Source: Notolepis coatsorum (Eukaryota; Chordata; Actinopteri; Aulopiformes; Paralepididae). Taken from it: a stretch of 64,000 bases of DNA. The first letter of the stretch is position 1. Each line of letters opens with the position of its first letter. The stretch is taken from assembly GCA_963971535.1 (NCBI GenBank), contig OZ020593.1, forward strand, positions 40,226,766 to 40,290,765. Direction: 5' to 3'. The notes beneath the pieces were generated by a model, which searched no databases, was not told the origin of the DNA, and saw only the letters and a program-made list of their open reading frames with translations. This document shows, in pieces, positions 34,104 to 45,590 of the stretch. A program made the translations under genes and the position numbers.

Positions 34104-34608
34104 GACTGGGTTCACAGCACAGTGTTTGCCTGAGGGTATAAAATCCAATGGCTCTGCTGCTGTGAAGGACCCGACAGCACAGTTTCAAAAGTATTGATTT
34201 AAGCTTGAGCATTTCGGGGTCACTCCTCGTGAGCTGGTAGAGCTATCTATTTAAACCATGTTTAAAATAAATTAACAAATACAATTGTTGGAAAGAAACA
34301 ATTTTTTTTTCAATTCAGGAAAATAGATGCAGGTGAGAAATAGTAATAGAACTGAATACACGTGTGCTGAGAGACTGGGTTCACAGCACAGTGTTTGCCT
34401 GAGGGTATAAAATCCAATGGCTCTGCTGCTGTGAAGGACCCGACAGCACAGTTTCAAAAGTATTGATTTAAGCTTGAGCATTTCGGGGTCACTCCTCGTG
34501 AGCTGGTAGAGCTATCTATTTAAACCATGTTTAAAATAAATTAACAAATACAATTGTTGGAAAGAAACAATTTTTTTTTCAATTCAGGAAAATAGATGCA
34601 GGTGAGAA
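34104..34608 (+). repeat. Recent direct duplication, about 235 bp, 270 bp apart
   Basis: 34104-34338 and 34374-34608 appear nearly identical, from GACTGGGTTCACAGCACAGT to AAATAGATGCAGGTGAGA. About 35 bp separate the copies. No terminal repeats mark it as a transposon. Confidence 0.85.
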
Positions 34609-34983
34609 AAAGAGAAAAAAGTGAGAGAGAGAGTGAGAGAGAGAGAGTGAACTGTCCACCCAGAGCTCTGTCTGATCGGCTGGCACTGAGGGTCAGACAA
34701 TTGAGTGCTCAATCCCCTCCCTCTCTGCCTCTCTCACTGCCATGCACATACACTGCAGTGCAAACACACTCACACAAATGTGGGCACCAGCTCAAGCACA
34801 CACACTCAACATACACACACACACTCCACCCACCCACATACAGATTGTGAGCAGAGGGCTAAACTACACGTGTGCTGAGAGAATGGTGCTCCCTCACCTC
34901 ACCCCAGTATTGTTTATGCTGGTTATTAGAACCATACGGAATCTCAGCCCCACTGATCAACCATCCCATTCCCTCAGGCTCAA

Positions 34984-34989
<6 letters not shown>

Positions 34990-35032
<43 letters not shown>

Positions 35033-35180
35033 CCTCCGTATCTCTTCCTTCCCCTTCATCTCTCTCGCTTGCTCCTTCTCTGCCTTTAGCAATATCAGTG
35101 TATTTGACAGAGGAGTTGAGAGCTGGGTCAGTGCACAAGTCCTTTTTAGAGAGAGAGCGAGAGGGGGGGGGGGGGGGGGG
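34990..35180 (+). repeat. (CA)20 microsatellite and G-run
   Basis: (CA)n at about 34985-35031 and a run of about 18 G at 35163-35180. Confidence 0.92.
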
Positions 35181-35786
35181 GTGCACTACAAAACCATCAA
35201 ATCTTGGAGCCGTTTAATCAGAGCAGAGTGACAGTGGGAGGACTGAGAGAAAGGGAGAGCGGGGGTGGCTGGATTCAGGCTACGGAGACGAGAAAACCAT
35301 TTAATATAGAGCCTCATTCAGAATGAATTCTACTATGAGCATCTCCCTCTGAAACCTTGTTCTACACAGAAGCATTCCACCCATATTTTCTTTCCTTCTT
35401 GGCCACAACGTGTCTCCAGCTTCTTGTGTATTAGCGTTCTTTCTTTGGCCGGTTCATGGTTGAGCCTATAAGGCCTGGACTTTGGTCATTTTGTTCACCT
35501 CGACGCGCTCACGCCATGCCTGAAAGAGTCGATTGTTTCACTGACTGGCGCTACTAGATCAGATGTTCTGCTATAGAAACACCTCATAGCACAATAGTGA
35601 ATGAGGAACTAGCACAGCTATGCAGATAGTGGGTCATGATAGGGTTGAGGTAAAAGCACAACCCCATCAGAATCACACTGTTCCCTATTGACAGGCTACA
35701 CACTGGGGTTCTATCACAAGATAAAGTTGATTCTTTACTCGACATACAAAACATTAGGAGCATCTTCCTGCTATTGAGGAAACTAT

Positions 35787-36268
35787 TGTTGGGTAAACTA
35801 CTCTAAACTTGTAGTTTACCAAACTACAAGCTACTTCACAATGAAAAGTAGTTCAACTAAGTCCAAACTACTCTCAAATGTGGTTTGCCAAACTAAAACT
35901 AAAAAGTACAGTAGTTCAACTACATCCAAACTACATTGTAGAAAATGTTCACAATCTGAGTCTGGAATGTAATATAGTTACACGGAACAACAACTGAACT
36001 GACACTGAGAAATGTGTGTTTGATTTAGTGACTAGGGCAGCAAAACCTTACTTAGGCTCATATCCAAGGGTGTATTTTTAGAAGAGGACAGGGAGCAGCT
36101 GTTGAGGTGGAATCAGGAAAATGCCAAATTTCTAGGGGGAAATACGCAGTTTGCTACCTAAACTACATGATCCAAAGTAGTTAACCACTGAAAAAGCTAC
36201 TGAGATTTTTATGTCGTTAAATTACCACCCAACTACTGCCAATCATTTAACTACATGTAGTTAACTAC
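35787..36268. mobile_element. MITE rich in GTAGTTTAACTAC motifs
   Basis: Many copies in both orientations of GTAGTT / AACTAC; left end GGGTAAACTACTCTAAAC, right end ACTACATGTAGTTAACTACTG. Known fish hAT-type MITEs look like this, but no clear target duplication was seen. Confidence 0.5.
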
Positions 36269-36405
36269 TGTCGGGGCAACAGTGGCTCGAGAGGTAGAGC
36301 AGTCATCTAGCAATCAGGAGGTTCCCGGTTCGATTCCCGCTCCTCCTGGGCAGTGTGTCAAAGTGTCCTTGAGCAAGACACTTAAATCCTAATTGCCCAG
36401 GACTT
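36268..36405 (+). mobile_element. SINE family S1, 3'-truncated
   Basis: Head GGCTCGAGAGGTAGAGCAGT, B box GGTTCGATTCC, then GTGTCCTTGAGCAAGACACT. The tail is lost where the L1 sequence begins. Confidence 0.7.
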
Positions 36406-37710
36406 CAAGATGGCGGCCGTGCAGTAGGCAACTCGCACCATATGCTCCCGGTGCTAAATTACTAAACTATCTAAAAACACGGCTTAAATCCAAATACCCC
36501 CCGAGAAAAGCAAAGGGGAAAACATTTTCAAGACTACTCTATTGAGAAAATGAAATGAAAAACTCTGAGTCCGAAGGAAAAGGCGCTAGAGAGTCGGAGA
36601 TAAACAGACGCTCCACTCGGCAGAGACAGAGCTATATACCGGAGGCCTTGGGCCTAGGAGCGGATAGCAAGAAGCTAACGGCAGTAACCACCAGGCTACA
36701 GATGGCTAGTAGGGCTGAGCTAAGCGCTAGCAAAGAGATACACAAGGAGGAGGAAACAGCGGGTGCAGTGACTAGAGAGGGAGAAGGAGGAACGGCTGTG
36801 ACAATGGAGAACATGCGCTCACTCTTGGCAGAAGAAACGGAAAAAAGAAACCAACAGATAATGGAAGCCATGCGCTCGCTCTTTGCAGAAGAAACGGAAA
36901 AAAGAAACCAACAGACAATGGATGCCATGCGCTCACTCTTGAAAGAAGAAACGGAAAAAAGAAACCAACAGTTAATTGGGGAGTTCGCACGGTTGGAAGA
37001 AAAGATGGTGAGACAAACCAAAACTTTATTGGCGAGCTGGGAAAGAAGGATAGGAGAAGTGGTGGATGGAAAGGTGGAGGGATGGGAAGCTACCGTGGCT
37101 AACCTAGAAATGAGAATGGAGGAACATGAGAGAAAATACACGGAGAGGCCTCGTTGGATAGCAGAGCTGCGGACCAGGACCATTGGGAGAGGGAGTGCCA
37201 GAAGCTCCGAGCTGACAATAAGGAGATGGGAGAGAATATGGAGAATATGATCAACTACGCTAAACAGAAGAATCTGAGAGTAATCGGCATACCAGAAGAA
37301 CAGGACCCGAAGGGACCAAGAGGGACGTTGACAGAATACTATTCAAAGCTATTCGGGGGGTTAGAGGGAGAAGGAATCTTCACAAAAAATCACAAGCTGG
37401 AGGCGGTGTACAGAGGGGCTCCTGCAAGAAAGGGAAAAAAGGCGAAACGGGACCGGATAGAGGCCACTCATAGTGGTATTCTCCAACCAACGGGACAAAG
37501 AAACCATACTAGACGTCGCAAAAAAGAAGCGAGTTTTGACCCACGAAGGGGAGGTGAGGATGTACCAAGACCTCGCCCCATCCCTGGTCAAGAAACGGGA
37601 GGAATACAGGGAGGTGAGAGACTACTGCTTTCGGGGGAAAGGACAGACAGGCTTTACCAGAGGAGCCATTCTGAAGGTGACGTGGAAAGGAAAGACTACT
37701 AATTGATATT
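36406..37710 (+). mobile_element. L1-clade LINE 5' region with broken ORF1
   Basis: ORF1 begins MKNSESEGKGARESEINRRS at 36555. It is basic, then has three 19-residue repeats (MRSLLAEETEKRNQQIMEA and variants) that form part of a long coiled coil. NLRVIGIPEEQDPKG, typical of the L1 ORF1p RNA-recognition fold, follows in another frame near 37270, and AKKKRVLTHEGEVRMYQDLA of the C-terminal domain in a further frame. At least two frame changes break the gene. Upstream AGATGGCGGCC resembles L1 promoters. ORF1p is an RNA-binding trimer in related elements. Confidence 0.8.
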
Positions 37711-37804
37711 GTTACAATATATATATAGGAAGAATTGCTAAGAAAGGTTCAAGGACCCAACTTAAACGTGGGGGGGGGTTTGAGAACTGTTGAAGAAGGT
37801 ATAT

Positions 37805-38499
37805 TCTTTTTTTGAATGATCTTTCTCCTCTTTTCTTTTTCCGATTTTCTCCCATCCCAATGTTAGTCGTTATGCCAATTCCCAATCCCCTTCCTGGTCG
37901 TTGCACACTCTACCCCCTACCGTCGGTCCGGGAGGGCGGAGACTATCACATGCTTCCTCCGACACATGTGTACCCAGCCCACCGCTTCTTTTCACCTGGC
38001 AGTGCGGACTCTCACTGGGAGAGTGTAACGTGTGGAAGGTCACACTACCTCTCCTAGATCCTTCCCTTGCTGTGCAGGCGCCCCGACCGAACTGTAGGAG
38101 TCGCTGTTTACAACGACCAGGACCCACCCTCGCCGGGTTTCCCAACCGCTAACAAGTGGGTCTCATTCTCCAACGGACTTACGACAAAAAGGGCTTAATC
38201 TTAGGGCCATTTGAGACATTTTCAGGCAAGACATGAATATAGACAATATATTATAATATAATATTAATTATATATGTTTTATGGGGACGGTAGGTGAATC
38301 CCAAAATCGGCCCGAAAAGGTCTCAAATGGCCCTAAGAGAAAGCCCTTTTTGTCGTAAGTCCTTGGTGAATGAGACGCACTGCTAATTGTGTTAGTATGG
38401 GCGGTCGGCCAACCCGGAAGCACCACAGCTGGATTCGATCCCACTGTCTCTGTGGTGGTAGACAGACACTTAGTCCGCTGCGCTACCCGGCCGCCTGGA
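37805..38499 (-). mobile_element. SINE family S2 in L1, itself carrying a MITE
   Basis: Target duplication aaggtatat at 37796-37804 and 38500-38508. The tRNA-like head (GGCGGCCGGGTAGCGCAGCG, GTGGGATCGAATCC) is at the right end. A 230-bp MITE splits the body. Confidence 0.82.
38153..38383. mobile_element. MITE with long inverted ends, inside the S2 SINE
   Basis: GGACTTACGACAAAAAGGGC at the left pairs with its exact inverse at the right. Similarity extends over about 70 bp, from the (G)TCTCATTC ends inward to GGGCCATTTGAGAC. The SINE continues on both sides. A 4-bp CTAA flanks it, a possible target duplication. Confidence 0.8.
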
Positions 38500-39237
38500 A
38501 AGGTATATGGAAATTGGTAATTTCTACTTTTCAATATGTATGCTGTGTAGTTATATAGGGACATTACGGAGAGGTCAAAGACCCAACATAGACATAAGGA
38601 GGAGTGGAGTTAGGAATTGTGGATGAAGGGAAAATACATATTTCATAAAGCTACTGAAATTTTTGGTTTAGCTATGGGGAACTAGTAGAGAGGGGAAAAT
38701 ATGTGATGTATAAAGTCTGGCGATTTCTACCGTTCAGTATATGTGCTGTACACATACAGACGCACTACGGGGAGGTCAAAGACCCAACATAGATATAGGG
38801 AGATGGGGACAGTTAAGATCCGTGGAGGAAGGGAAAATATATAATTCATAAAAATGTTGCAATTCTTGATTTAGTTCTTTATAAGACATTCCTAACGTGT
38901 AATAGATCTTGCTTCGTTTTATATAAGACATATCCCCCTTCTTAACGGATAAATGGTATTGCTACAATATATAGGTGCTTTATATAGGAAGAATCGCTAA
39001 GAAAGGTTCAAGGACCCAACTTAAACGTGGGAAAAGAAGGGGATTTTGGGAACTGTTAAAAAAGGGGAAATGTATATTTTATGGAAATTGGTAATTTCTA
39101 CTTTTCAATATGTATACTGTGTAGATATATAGGGACACTACAGAGAGGTCAAAGACCTCTGGATAGTTAGGATTTGTGGATGAAGGGAAAATGTATATTT
39201 CATAAAGGTACTGCAAGTTCTGGTTTAGCTCTTTATA

Positions 39238-39425
39238 AGCCTAAGCGTCTGTCTACCACCACAGAGCCAGTGGGATCGAATCCGGCTGTGGTGCCTCCGG
39301 CTTGGCCGGCCGTCCACACTAACACAATTGGCAGTCTTAGCGGGTGGGAAGCCGGCGTGGGTGGGTCCTGGTCATTGTAAACAGCGACTCCTACAGTTCG
39401 GTCGGGGCTAACTCCGTCACTAGGG
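39238..39425 (+). mobile_element. SINE family S2, partial
   Basis: Starts within the head (AAGCGTCTGTCTACCACCAC, GTGGGATCGAATCC) and carries the CAGCGACTCCTACAGTTCGG body. The 3' part is divergent or lost. Confidence 0.7.
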
Positions 39426-39589
39426 GGGGGGCCTCTCCCTAGGAGAGCTGACTCCCCTCCAACCCGCCAACGGGGGCAAAACCTGGGAAGTGGCAATTAT
39501 ATAGCTTATTTTATTTTAATTAAAAAAAGATTTAAGTCATGTTAGAATAGCGGGCCGGTTGCTATAAATGTACATAATGATATCAGTGA

Positions 39590-40110
39590 CATGGGAGGTA
39601 CAGAAGTGGGCGGGCTTTGTTCAGTGGGGGGGAATGTCGGGGGGAGAGGCCATCGTTCCGGCGGTTCGACCCGGGAGAGGGGGGCCTTGCGTGTTGTGGG
39701 GTCGGTGCATGTTGGGTGGGGTTCCTTGGGTTCCTTGGGGCCCTCGGCCGCCGTGGCCTGGGCGGTCTGGTCGCTGGGCCGGGGGGACACCGGGCTTGGG
39801 GTCGCGGGGGGTCTGGGGGCCATCGAGGCGTGGTGCTCTGGCCTTCTGCAGGCCTGGGCTTGGGGTTCTCGTGGGCCGGGGCCTGGCGGTCGGGCGGGTG
39901 GGGGCTTGGGGTGCTCGGCTCCGCACGCAGTGGACCTGGGATATGGGGGTGTTCTGTTTCTCGGGGAGGATGGCGGGAGGGAGGGGTTTCTCTTATGGGG
40001 GTCAGAGCGGCTGAGCTTTGCCCAGTGGGGTCTTGTGTGTTGTGGGGTCAGTGTGGGTGGGGTTCTTTGCGACATGGGAGGTAGCGGGCTTGGCTCGGTG
40101 GGGGGGAGTC
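39590..40110 (+). repeat. Strongly G-rich block, origin unclear
   Basis: About 500 bp with dense GGG runs on the plus strand (GGGGGGAATGTCGGGGGGAG, GGCCGGGGGGACACCGGGC). Partial copies of TTGTGTGTTGTGGGGTC / GTGTTGTGGGGTCGGTG sit at both ends. Pro-rich open stretches of up to 177 codons on the minus strand are probably composition artefacts. It may belong to the L1 to its left; no domain is visible. Confidence 0.7.
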
Positions 40111-40620
40111 CCTTCCCTTCTCCTCCTCTGAGACTGGCCCATTTAATTCAGTTCTACTCCAATTCTCCTCTGGCGTGAGAGGGCGGAAACCGTCACCTTA
40201 GCTTAGGGGAACCTGGCGCATCACCTGAACTAATAGGTTCCGCTCTTAACTTCCTGTCTAATCAATTCTCCATCTCACAGTCAATGTGCACTTAGTTAAT
40301 TATATTAGCGTGTAGCTGGTAACATAAAGTTTACCACAATTCTTCTAATCATAATAATTAGATATAAACAATTGCAAAAATTACACAAGATTATGTACAT
40401 ATTCTTGAGAGTACTACATTCTCATGGATGGATGTTAACGGTTACCTTTGCAAGCTGTTTGAGTTATAACGAAATCCAGTGGCTTGGTGTGGACCCAGAC
40501 GTTTGATTTCAATTTTCTCCTCCAAATTCAGGGTTTCAAACCTGCTTGAGTAAATAATCCACCTTGTTAATTTTCACGTAACGTCACTAGTTACTACTAG
40601 TAGCTAGGTAGTTTAGTAGC
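40111..40620. other. Unassigned DNA
   Basis: AT-rich and ordinary; nothing recognised. Confidence 0.4.
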
Positions 40621-40624
40621 TGCC

Positions 40625-41805
40625 GTTAGCAATGAAAGACTTCTTTGCCGACAGTAATCCGACACCAGCCATTCAACTTTGAAATACGCGGGACCCCCCC
40701 CCCCCCCCATGATGATTTTGTGAAGAAACATATATATATGTATATACCTTTGATTTGGAAATAATATAGGTTCCAGGCGAGCAACCCGAACAATTTGGGC
40801 ATATGCATATAACACGTCATATCTTGCGATCTAGAAAAAAATACTGGATTATTTCGAAAAGGGACGATGTTTAGCGTGGAATAGCGCACAAACTAAAGTA
40901 TGTAGAAATTAACTGGTTTGTCAGCAGGGGCGTAACTATGGGGGGGGACACCGGCATGGTTTCAGAATGCAGTTATTGTCCCCCCCACGTTTTACCGATC
41001 AAAGATAATACATGGATAATAAACGGACACGCGACCGCGGTGACCAGCACTAGGACCACACACGGAAAATTGCTGATTGTCTCTGAGCTGAGTCTCTGAC
41101 TACTACCTGTCCTGAGCTATTATTATGCAAAGATGAGTAGATGGGGGTCGCATTCTTGCCCTGCACGGGCCAAGTATACCCACTCGCTACAGTACTCGTC
41201 TTTGCATAATAATAGCTCGGGTCGTCAGCCGAGGTGTGTGTTCAAATACGTCATCACATACACGGTATAAACAGAGATAAGATAAGACAGTATGTGTCCT
41301 ACCTGCATGCAACAACGCAAGGATGGCACCGTTGCCCAAGAGGAGAAAGCTACTTCTTCAAAGCAAACTAAGTTTTGCTATGCTGTCGCCGGCGCCTCCT
41401 AGTTTATTATTATTTGTCACAACAAAATACAGAATACTTTTTGATGAAATGCTTGTTTCTGTATGAGCCCAGTGTGTCGTTTACATGGAGAAATGGCGCA
41501 AACCGCCTGGGAAAATGCGGTATTGCACATTATGGTATTATTAAAAAAAATCGAGGTAGGGGGGGCCCCCCTCTGCAACGTCACTGACCACGCCCCCAAA
41601 TCTGTCCCCCGCACCACTATCAACAGAGTTACGCCACTGTTTGTCAGTGTTGGACTATAAACAATGCCTGTCAAATGAGCCATACTATTGTCTCCATAGC
41701 TATAATACAGAACACACGATGGGTCCGCAAACATCGTGGAAATGGTCAATAACGCTGGCGCCATTGAGTAAAGATGGGAAAACAGTGTGGCAGTCAATGA
41801 GTTAA
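40625..41805. mobile_element. Second copy of the piggyBac-like family, inverted, with nested hAT
   Basis: Shares, in reverse, the 26665-27060 sequence (for example GGATTATTTCGAAAAGGGAC and CTATAATACAGAACACA) and ends ATGAGTTAA at 41805. The left boundary is not resolved. Confidence 0.45.
40925..41639. mobile_element. hAT element (CAGGGGCGTAACTATGGG type)
   Basis: Ends CAGGGGCGTAACTATGGGG and AGAGTTACGCCACTG, with a perfect 8-bp target duplication, tttgtcag, at 40917-40924 and 41640-41647. Non-coding. Confidence 0.92.
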
Positions 41806-41926
41806 AATGGAGACCTTCTGCCTGGTCCTCATATTTGATCTACGATTTAGTCATTTACATTTTTGCCTGTTCTGTTATTTCTCTTCTACCATACTGTGTT
41901 TTGTTATACCACATACAAAATACATA

Positions 41927-42718
41927 TAGTTGGAGCTCCACAAATCATGTTAAACCCAGATTCGGCTCAAACAAGGGACTAAACACATTTTGCAATTATG
42001 CAACAACAATGTGGAACGCCCCTACCCACAGCTGTAAAGGAATGTGAATCACTACCCACCTTCAAAACCTCTCTAAAAGAGCACCTACGGGAGACTGCAA
42101 TCCGAAACTGGCCCATGTAAATGTCCAAACTCAACCCCCTCCAATGTACAGTTCCTGCATGGAATTCCTTACCACCATTAACTAGGGTTGAAGAAAAACA
42201 GACATTTAAAAAACACCTTAAAAATCATATAAGAAAGAATGGTACTGTCAGTTAAGTAAACATAGTGGGTGATTGAGAAGATGGGTATGTGTGATTGGTG
42301 AACTTAGATATTTTATTATAATATTTGTATGTGTTATTGAGGTGTATTGTATTGTTTTATTGTACTGTATTGATTGTATTGTATTGATTTTATTGTATTG
42401 ATTTTATTGTATTGTATTGATTTGTGTGGACCCCAGTAATAGTAGCCTATGCCTGTGGCAATGGCTAATGGGGATCCGAATAAACTAAACTAAACTGTAT
42501 TTGTAGATCTGGTATGTCATAAATGTCTGGATGTAGCAGTACTGTCTATCGGTATGTCATATTTTACGATGAATTGAAAATGGGGGACCCTGATGTAAAC
42601 AAGACGAAAGTCTTTCTCTGGTCTGCATCCCCTTAACAATTGTGTGTATTGAGCTGTACTGTATTGTACCCATTCTGCAATCTGTTAATAAAATTTCAAT
42701 CAATCAATGGAAAGCTTA
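41927..42718 (+). mobile_element. L2-like LINE (family R) 3' fragment with a nested LINE end
   Basis: CAAATCATGTTAAACCCAGA and TGTGGAACGCCCCTAC match the C-terminal coding end of the copy at 56.4-58.5 kb. The 3' end TCTGCAATCTGTTAATAAA has a CAAT tail. A different LINE 3' end (42151-42500: TGGAATTCCTTACCACC, then GGCTAATGGGGATCCGAATA) lies inside its 3' UTR. Confidence 0.75.
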
Positions 42719-43539
42719 TTTTCTGGTCAGTTGATGCTACTGCTGTCTGAATTTAAAGTGCGTCTGCTCTCCATGGAACGGTTGGCATAGTTATCCGGGG
42801 TCGGTTGGGAGGACAACATTGTGACTATTGAAAACAATTAATTGAAGGCTAATCAAATATTGTTGATGGTTGAAGACTACTCACATGATTTGGATGTGAT
42901 TATCTGGTAACCAGATCCAGCTAATCTGTGTCACTGAAATTAAGACTAAAAAACAACCAAATTTCATGTCTCAGTCATTTACATAAATATCACATTTAAT
43001 TATATAATTTTAAATGTGTTTTTATAAAAATAAATAATTTTTTCAAAGGAATAATGTCAATACGTTATATTGTAGATTGAATGTGTTCCAATGTATATTT
43101 CAACAGTTGTTTTTCAGCTCAGAACAAGGTGTCCCAATCAACACTAGCCATTGTCCAAACTGCCCGGTGAGGTGGAATTATGGGGAAATTCACTCCTTGT
43201 ATATTTAACAAAATTGTGTGTTTCACATTTGATTTGGGCTCTAAACAATATAATAAACTGTTAGCACGGATCAAATTATTTTAATTCCTGTTCAAGTATT
43301 CCGTGAGTAATGGAAAGTTATTTTGTGTTGATAAAAAGTGTTTTTGTTTATAATTTCCCAAAATGTTGGCGTGTTCCTTTAAGCGTGAAAGTAACAGCAA
43401 AGTGGGGAGATTGTTAAACCTTGGCCGCGGTCTGCATTATTTCTCCTGGGACTGTCACCATGGGCTTGACTGACAGAAAGACAGTCAAACCGTTTGTTAA
43501 GATCTGAGAGGATTAGCCACACAGGAGGACCCCCCCCCA

Positions 43540-43803
43540 CCCAACCCCCTCTAATGTACAGTTTCTTCCCCTTTGGATAAATATTTTTCTATGATGTTCT
43601 CTCTTTCTTACACAGTACCGTATATTTGTATGTCTTGTATGTCATAAATGTATTGATGAATTGAAAATGGAGGACCCTTATGTAAACAAGACAAAAGTAT
43701 TTTTCTGGTCTTCATCCTCTTAGCAGTTGTTTGTATTGAGCTGTACTGTATTGTACCCATTCTGCAATATGTTAATAAATTTTTCAATCAATCAATCAAT
43801 CAA
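43540..43803 (+). mobile_element. Family R LINE 3' end, CAAT tail
   Basis: 3' UTR ending TGTACCCATTCTGCAATATG, TTAATAAATTTTT and a CAAT repeat. Confidence 0.8.
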
Positions 43804-45060
43804 CATGAAACTAGCAGCAGACACGGTCAGTAGGGGAACCTACCTTCCCAGACAACAGACTGACAGGTAGGACAAACCTTGGTACAGAGTGGTACCTTTG
43901 CACTGATATCTCACCTTTACTTGGTATGGAAGAGCTATTGCCCAACACAGCTTACATGACACCATCACCTCCTAATCCTGAGAGCAGCAGACTTAGTCTG
44001 CACACAAACCCAAGTGGACAGCGCCCAGTCAGTCCAGAAGAACCTCTGTAAATGTAAATCCAGTAAATCTGTTAAATGTAAATCCAGCATCACACCCCAC
44101 AGCCCAGACACATTTGATTTATGTGTGGTTTACAAACAAAACCATTTTAGTCCTTTCAGGGCGACAAAGAAAAACACTTCCCACACAAGTGGTCAGAACT
44201 GCTGTCTGTCTGATGTTACTGGAAACTGGATTTGAAGTCTATAGCAGGCCACAAACCAGAAACGAAAGGCTGTAGTCCACACTGGAATTAGGAGTCAAAT
44301 TGTCATAATTTGAATAGTGTGACCTGCATAAAGCTGTCAACACAAACCTCTTGCCCTGTCCACTGACATTTGTTTGACCTCTGAGCCACGGTTGAGGTCA
44401 ATTCATTATCAATTCAAAATGTACACAGAAAATGCAAGCAATGGATATCTCCAGTTTTTTCAGTACACATACATGAGTTTCTCAGTCATTCTCGGTTAGG
44501 TTGAAGAGGTCAACCTTCTCTAATGTTTCCATAATTTAATTTTCCAGAAATTCCACCTCCTTAATTTACTGACCAGGAAGTGAGTGTATGCTAGCTCTGC
44601 TGTGAGTATTACACTTCACTTTAGGTCTCCAGAATGTACGGGAGAGGTTGCCTGGGAAGTCGACCCAAAGCTTGAACGGTCACATGTCCGTCAACAATGA
44701 CCCACAGTGAAACAAATGTCATGTGGCATTTATGATTGTTTAATCAAATTAGTTCTCAGACAATTGGCCGTAGCACAGCACTGCTGCAGAGTTACTCATG
44801 TGATCCTTACAAATGTCGTCAGGACAAAGCTAAATGCAAAATAACACCTGGGTGGAGTTGCTTAGGTATTTACTCATCAAAACTCACTTGACAGGTGCAT
44901 TGTTTAAAAAATAGCAAAGCAGGGAATGCTTTAAAATCACCAATTGGCCCTTTAAAAGCAAATAACCAAGTTGACCATCGTCCCTCCGACATTCACTGCC
45001 CTCTCAATTCTCAGCTAATTTCCTCTCATTTCAACCATCACCTCTTCATGAGCGGTTTTA
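43804..45060. other. Unassigned intergenic DNA
   Basis: No gene, transposon terminus or simple repeat of note. The open stretch at 44014-44235 has no domain. Confidence 0.4.
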
Positions 45061-45065
45061 CAATA

Positions 45066-45590
45066 GTCATGTGAATGAATGAATGAATGAATGAATGAAT
45101 GAATGAATGAATGAATGAATGAATGAAAGAAAACTTTATTTAACAGATTGCAGAATGGGTACAATACAGTACGGCTCAATTGTTAAGGGCATGCAGACCA
45201 GAGAAAGACGTTTGTCTTGTTTACATCAGGGTGCCCCATTTTCAATTCATATTGACATTTATGACATACTCAACATACATGACATTTATGGCATAGGGAC
45301 ATACAAGTATTTAGTACTGTTACATTTGTGACATATACGATATTCAAATATACAGTACTGTTACCCATAGATCCTGACAGAGTATATACATATGATGGGG
45401 AGGGGACTGTACATTAGGAGGGGGTGGGAGAGAAATAATACATACGGTGGGGAGGAGACAGTACATTTGGAGGGGGTGGGAGAGAAATATACATACGGCG
45501 GGGAGAGAATATATACATGCGGTGGGGAGGAAACTGTCTATTAGGAGTGGGTGGGGGGTTTGGACATTTACGGTGGCCAGTTTCGAATTG
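45066..45590 (-). mobile_element. Family R LINE 3' end, CATT tail
   Basis: Tail (GAAT)n on the plus strand at 45071-45125, then the inverse of CTGTTAAATAAAGTTTTC and the whole 3' UTR, including its TGTATATATTCTCTCCCCGC-type repeats of about 45-60 bp. Confidence 0.85.

Larger units (their letters stand above)
37711..39237 (+). mobile_element. L1 sequence downstream of ORF1 with degenerate tandem units
   Basis: Blocks such as GAGGTCAAAGACCCAACATA, GGTTCAAGGACCCAACTTAA and GGAAATTGGTAATTTCTACT recur about every 100-250 bp (37755, 38571, 38773, 39004, 39143). No ORF2 was found. An S2 SINE lies inside (37805-38499). Confidence 0.55.

Noticed and set aside
39542-40178. Pro-rich and Gly-rich frames of 150-195 codons
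   Set aside because: Overlapping frames on both strands of a G-rich block; composition effect without recognisable domain.
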